From Candidatus Izemoplasma sp. (GTDB lineage Bacteria > Bacillota_I > Bacilli_A > Izemoplasmatales > Izemoplasmataceae), in assembly GCA_029939615.1 (NCBI GenBank), contig JAOZSP010000015.1, positions 1-18,247 on the forward strand: a stretch of DNA of 18,247 nt, given 5' to 3'. Below the pieces are notes generated by a model. The model saw only the letters and a list, made by a program, of their open reading frames with translations, was not told where the DNA came from and ran no database searches. Both the position numbers and the translations under genes were made by a program. This document shows, one piece after another, positions 15,198-18,247 of this stretch (the stretch's first letter is position 1; every line of letters begins with the position of its first letter).

Positions 15198-16320
15198 ATT
15201 CTGTTCTTACTGGTAATATTAATTGTAGCATGTTTTCGTCGTATTCACCTTTAATTATAAATGGTCTTATTTCACCTGTGAAATTAACAGAAACTTCGCT
15301 AGAATTAAATATTTTTAAAGCGTCTAACATGTATTTAGAACTAAAAGCAATTCTAAAAGGTTGTCCAATTATTTCATCTACAGGATAAACTTCTTCTAAA
15401 ATTTTTCCAATTTCAGGACTGTTTGAAGTTATTTCTACAATATTATCTTGTCTTAAAGCTAATTTTACTATTGCGTTGTTTCCGTCGCGACTAGATAATA
15501 AACTTGCTCTTGCAATAGCTGTAGATAAATTTTCTTTGTTAAATCTTATAACTGTTGGAAATTCTGTTGGAATTAATTTTGATGTTTCTGGATAATTACC
15601 TTCAAGTAATCTTGATTGGAATAACAAATTATTGTATTTAAATAATATTTTTGAATGATCAAAATGTAATTCTACAGAGTCGTTGTTGTTTTCTAACACT
15701 TTAATTAATTCCTCTAAACTACGCCCTGGAATTATAATATTTAAAGGTTCATAAGCTTCTGATAATTCAATCTCTTTTTGACTTAAACGATAACTATCTG
15801 TAGCTATTGCTTTTAATTTTTTACCATCAATTTTAAAATTAACACCTGTTAAAATAGGTCTATTTTCAATAGAAGATGTTGCAAAAGCTGTTTGTCTAAT
15901 TATTGTTTTTAATACTCTAACATCAATTTTTATTGATTTAACTTTCTCACTAAATTGTAATTCAGGGTAATCTTCTAAATCCATCATATTTAAAGTAATA
16001 TCTGATCGATCTGCTTCAATTCTCAACATATTATCTGCTGCCATTGATAAAGATACTTTTAATCCATCTAGTTTTCTTATTATTTCAATAAAATATTTTC
16101 CAGGTATTAATACCGAACCTTCACTATTTACATCTAAACTATTATCTTTAATTTTTAATTTAATAGCTATATCAGAATTACTAGTAGTAATAATTAAATG
16201 ATCTTTTAATACTTCTAATTTAATTCCTTGTAAAGCAGGATTTGGTGTTTTATTCGATAAAGCTTTTTGAGCAATTATCAAATTACTTAGTAATATGTCT
16301 TTATTAATCTTAAAATTCAT
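15196..16320 (-). CDS. dnaN: DNA polymerase III subunit beta (sliding clamp)
   Basis: This 374-aa protein is the ring-forming processivity clamp that tethers the replicative polymerase and other factors to DNA. Three clamp repeats span it. Recognisable stretches are NPALQGIKLEV early, FATSSIENRPILTGVNF at the start of domain 2, DSYRLSQKEIEL, and a C-terminal ENMLQLILPVRTE that ends with the family's usual P-hydrophobic-R pattern. The length is standard. The ATG follows AGGGGTGATTTT, a good extended SD. It lies 125 bp after dnaA and has its own candidate promoter. Confidence 0.97.
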   Translation of the reverse strand: MNFKINKDILLSNLIIAQKALSNKTPNPALQGIKLEVLKDHLIITTSNSDIAIKLKIKDNSLDVNSEGSVLIPGKYFIEIIRKLDGLKVSLSMAADNMLRIEADRSDITLNMMDLEDYPELQFSEKVKSIKIDVRVLKTIIRQTAFATSSIENRPILTGVNFKIDGKKLKAIATDSYRLSQKEIELSEAYEPLNIIIPGRSLEELIKVLENNNDSVELHFDHSKILFKYNNLLFQSRLLEGNYPETSKLIPTEFPTVIRFNKENLSTAIARASLLSSRDGNNAIVKLALRQDNIVEITSNSPEIGKILEEVYPVDEIIGQPFRIAFSSKYMLDALKIFNSSEVSVNFTGEIRPFIIKGEYDENMLQLILPVRTE

Positions 16321-16445
16321 AAAATCACCCCTAATTAATTATTGTTTATATTATTGATTATTATTATGTAGTGTGGATTTGTGGAAACCTCACTAATTCA
16401 TAGTCATATTATATCATATAATGCTATTTATAGCGATTTATTTTT
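16321..16445 (-). other. dnaA-dnaN spacer: candidate origin unwinding element
   Basis: On the minus strand tandem degenerate DnaA boxes (TTTCCACA then AATCCACA, about 16372-16388) are followed 5 bp later by TAATAATAA (16358-16366), which fits the DnaA-trio pattern of repeated TAR triplets. The rest is very AT-rich. A further one-mismatch box, TTGTCCACA (16452-16460 on the plus strand), lies in the last dnaA codons. In Bacillus subtilis the unwinding site lies in this same spacer, in the same order. The boxes here are weak. Confidence 0.5.
16408..16416 (-). promoter_or_regulatory. Extended -10 promoter of dnaN
   Basis: TGATATAAT on the minus strand is a perfect extended -10. The -35 position (TCGCTA, 17 bp upstream) matches poorly. 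The leader to dnaN would be about 80 nt and would contain the DnaA-box-like and trio-like motifs. Confidence 0.55.
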
Positions 16446-17819
16446 TTATTTTTGTCCACATTTTATTGTGAGTTTTTCAACATCTTTCCTCACGTTTATA
16501 TCCATTTCAATTTCGTTTGTTATTTTCTCAACAGAATGAATTACAGTTGAATGATCTCTATTATTAAAAAATGTTCCTATTTTTTTATAAGGTAAGTCAT
16601 ACATTATTTTTATTAAATACATAGATACTTGTCTAGGAAAGACATATTTAGCTGTTCTTTTTTTTGAGATTAAATCACTTGTAGAAATACGATAATAATC
16701 ACTAACACTACTCATTATGTTTTTTATTTTATTTTCATTAAGATAATTATCGTTAATTCGCGGCTTTACAAGGTTTTCTAAAGCTATTTCAGCATTTTTA
16801 ACATTAAATTCTATATTAAAAGCAGTACAATAAAATAAAACTCTTTTTAATGCTCCTTCTAATTCACGAACGTTGTTATCAAAAACACTTGCTATATATT
16901 CAACAACATCGTTTGGAATTAAATCAGAATTTGATGTTTCAGCCATTAATTTCTTTTTAAGAATTTTTATCCTATGATTCAAGTCGGGTCTGTTTATATC
17001 AACAGTAACTCCCCATTCGAATCTAGAAGTTAATCTTGACATGATATCTTTTAAATCATTTGCACTACGATCACTTGTAATAACGATTTGTTTTCTTTGT
17101 CCGTGTAATACCTCAAAAAGTTTAAAAAATTCGTTTTGTGATTGTGTTTTATTAGATAAAAACTGTATGTCATCAACTAATAAAACATCAACTGATCGAT
17201 ACTTTTGATTAAATTCATCAAATTTCTTTCTTGAAGCATGTCTTACATACTCTTCTACAAACTGATCTGTTTTAACATATAATACTTTCTTATTCATATC
17301 ACCCTCAAGAATATAATTACCAACACATTGCATTAAATGTGTCTTACCTAAGCCAACATCACCGAAAATATATAAAGGGTTAGCAACAATGCCAGGTTGA
17401 TCGGCAACTTTTATTGCACTGGTGTACGCAAGTCGATTTGAATTACCAACTACAAAACTATCAAAAGTATAACTTGAATTTATGTTTCCTTGAAGGAAAC
17501 GATTTAACAAAGCGTTATTAACATCAGTTACAGAATAGTCTTTCTGATCTGATAATTCATTCGAAGCTTGTTCTTCTGTCATTATTCTGAATTTATGTCT
17601 CTCATCAAGTCTAAATTCAATGTATCGATTCAATTTATTGAGATATAACATTTCAATTCGCTTTTTTATGAATTCATTTGGAGCCACAATATAAATATAA
17701 TTGTTTACAACCTTAAAAACTGTACTCACAGGTTCAAAAATTTCTGTGAATACAACATCTTCTAAATCTTCTTCTAAAGAATGTTTAATTTCTTCCCATA
17801 ATTGGGTGTATTTTTCCAT
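16446..17819 (-). CDS. dnaA: Chromosomal replication initiator protein DnaA
   Basis: This 457-aa AAA+ ATPase binds DnaA boxes and melts the origin. Domain I (about 1-80) begins MEKYTQLWEEI. Domain II is short. Domain III has Walker A GDVGLGKT (153-160; Asp replaces the more usual second Gly), Walker B VLLVDDIQFL (212-221) and SRLTSRFEWG. Domain IV has the DNA-binding signature RDHSTVIHS (421-429). I start at 17819: AGAGGTGAT lies just upstream at proper spacing, while the GTG and ATG 3 and 2 codons earlier are part of that SD. No strong terminator follows, so transcription may read into dnaN. Confidence 0.97.
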   Translation of the reverse strand: MEKYTQLWEEIKHSLEEDLEDVVFTEIFEPVSTVFKVVNNYIYIVAPNEFIKKRIEMLYLNKLNRYIEFRLDERHKFRIMTEEQASNELSDQKDYSVTDVNNALLNRFLQGNINSSYTFDSFVVGNSNRLAYTSAIKVADQPGIVANPLYIFGDVGLGKTHLMQCVGNYILEGDMNKKVLYVKTDQFVEEYVRHASRKKFDEFNQKYRSVDVLLVDDIQFLSNKTQSQNEFFKLFEVLHGQRKQIVITSDRSANDLKDIMSRLTSRFEWGVTVDINRPDLNHRIKILKKKLMAETSNSDLIPNDVVEYIASVFDNNVRELEGALKRVLFYCTAFNIEFNVKNAEIALENLVKPRINDNYLNENKIKNIMSSVSDYYRISTSDLISKKRTAKYVFPRQVSMYLIKIMYDLPYKKIGTFFNNRDHSTVIHSVEKITNEIEMDINVRKDVEKLTIKCGQK

Positions 17820-17898
17820 GTACATCACCTCTTGTTCTTACGTATATAAATATAACATAAAAAAATATGGAAAAGAAAAAAAACTTCTCCACTACTAT

Positions 17899-17907
17899 TG
17901 TGGATAA
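17899..17907 (-). promoter_or_regulatory. DnaA box (perfect)
   Basis: TTATCCACA on the minus strand, followed 6 bp away on the other strand by the one-mismatch TAATCCACA. Confidence 0.88.
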
Positions 17908-17958
17908 CTTTTTTAATCCACACCATTTTCCCAAAGAATAGACATGCTAAATTGCTTT

Positions 17959-17986
17959 TAAATAGGGTCTTTATGGTGGTTATCAA
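17959..17986 (-). promoter_or_regulatory. Candidate dnaA promoter
   Basis: TTGATA (17981-17986), a 16-bp spacer and TATTTA (17959-17964) lie on the minus strand. This is the best pair found upstream of dnaA, but the -10 is only moderate and the leader would be about 130 nt. Confidence 0.35.
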
Positions 17987-17988
17987 CA
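17980..17988 (+). promoter_or_regulatory. DnaA box (one mismatch)
   Basis: TTATCAACA on the plus strand. It covers the -35 hexamer of the candidate dnaA promoter, which would allow DnaA to repress its own gene. Confidence 0.5.
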
Positions 17989-18069
17989 TTTCCACTTTTT
18001 GTAGTATCCCAATAAACCACATTTCCACATTAAGGGGTATTGAAACAACGAAAAACAGCCAAAAAAGAC

Positions 18070-18078
18070 TGTGGATAA
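18070..18078 (-). promoter_or_regulatory. DnaA box (perfect)
   Basis: TTATCCACA on the minus strand, with the extended AGTTATCCACAG context. The box at 17899 also has AGTTATCCACA. Confidence 0.88.
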
Positions 18079-18121
18079 CTTTTCGGTATTTACTTGTTTT
18101 TTTATTTTTTTAAATAATATA

Positions 18122-18150
18122 TTGACACATGATTTTATTACATATATAAT
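18122..18150 (+). promoter_or_regulatory. Consensus promoter of rpmH
   Basis: TTGACA (18122-18127), exactly 17 bp, then TATAAT (18145-18150): both hexamers match the sigma-A consensus fully, as expected for a ribosomal protein gene. Confidence 0.93.
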
Positions 18151-18192
18151 GTTATAGCATGGTTTTTAACATTTAAGTAGGAGGTGTTGATA

Positions 18193-18247
18193 ATGCCAAA
18201 AAGAACATATCAACCAAATAAACGTAAAAGAGCAAAAACTCACGGAT
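18193..18247 (+). CDS. rpmH: 50S ribosomal protein L34 (N-terminal part, cut by window edge)
   Basis: The visible 18 residues (MPKRTYQPNKRKRAKTHG) match the highly conserved start of L34, a protein of about 44 aa in the large subunit. AGGAGG lies 8 nt before the ATG. The gene reads away from dnaA, as in Bacillus, where rpmH is followed by rnpA. Confidence 0.95.
   Translation, partial: MPKRTYQPNKRKRAKTHG

Larger units (their letters stand above)
17829..18121. other. Candidate oriC between rpmH and dnaA
   Basis: This is the main DnaA-box cluster. Perfect boxes lie at 17899-17907 and 18070-18078 (TTATCCACA on the minus strand). One-mismatch boxes lie at 17914-17922 (TAATCCACA) and 17980-17988 (TTATCAACA), with weaker forms near 17991 and 18021. 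The box-rich part is flanked by pure A/T runs at both ends (about 17855-17883 and 18096-18121), which could melt easily. Position next to dnaA and at the switch of coding strand supports an origin. No gene is seen here; the short frames on both strands are incidental. Confidence 0.85.

Noticed and set aside
17825..18113. Two short frames on opposite strands in the rpmH-dnaA spacer (67 and 71 codons)
   Set aside because: They overlap the DnaA boxes, lack SD sites and resemble no family; the stretch is best explained as the origin.
1..18247. CRISPR array, prophage, toxin-antitoxin or defence system
   Set aside because: No regularly spaced direct repeats and no genes of such systems are present; all full-length genes are recognisable housekeeping families.

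Overview
This AT-rich window is the replication-origin region of a low-GC Gram-positive-type bacterium (Bacillota, or a relative near Mycoplasmatota). The layout is rpmH <- oriC -> dnaA-dnaN-S4-recF-gyrB-gyrA, followed by serS under a T-box. Consensus sigma-A-like promoters and purine-rich Shine-Dalgarno sites are plentiful. Trp is encoded by TGG, and TGA is used as a stop (rnmV, recF, the S4 gene), so the code is the standard bacterial one and not the Mycoplasma/Spiroplasma code. Apart from rpmH and the ppaX-hit pair, every gene lies on the minus strand, which reads away from the origin.

Right end (about 15.1-18.2 kb): rpmH starts on the plus strand and runs off the edge. A roughly 360-bp gene-free stretch with two perfect DnaA boxes and several degenerate ones separates it from dnaA. 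A second small AT-rich gap with DnaA-box-like and DnaA-trio-like sequence lies between dnaA and dnaN. dnaN has its own terminator. A strong promoter then drives the S4-domain gene (yaaA), recF, gyrB and gyrA, which are tightly packed and often overlap.

Centre (about 5.9-9.4 kb): after gyrA comes a perfect 14-bp hairpin terminator and about 400 bp with no recognisable gene but two unexplained hairpins. Next is a consensus promoter, a serine T-box leader (specifier UCU) and the serS-pepA pair. pepA converges on ppaX-hit across a shared terminator.

Left part (1-4.8 kb): pta and ppaX are divergent. After the pta terminator a new promoter starts an operon of a lipid kinase, an Fe-S aldo/keto reductase, RNase M5 (rnmV, 5S rRNA maturation) and rsmA (16S rRNA dimethylation), ending in a long hairpin. 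The first 184 bases look like the 5' end of a group II intron on the minus strand, cut by the window edge.

Most of the window is conserved housekeeping DNA, and I see no undescribed defence or mobile system. The points most worth a second look are: a 26-codon Glu-rich in-frame continuation after the gyrA stop that ends three bases before the terminator; the group II intron placed just behind an AGGAG motif; the aminopeptidase gene under serine-tRNA T-box control; and the two-sided origin.
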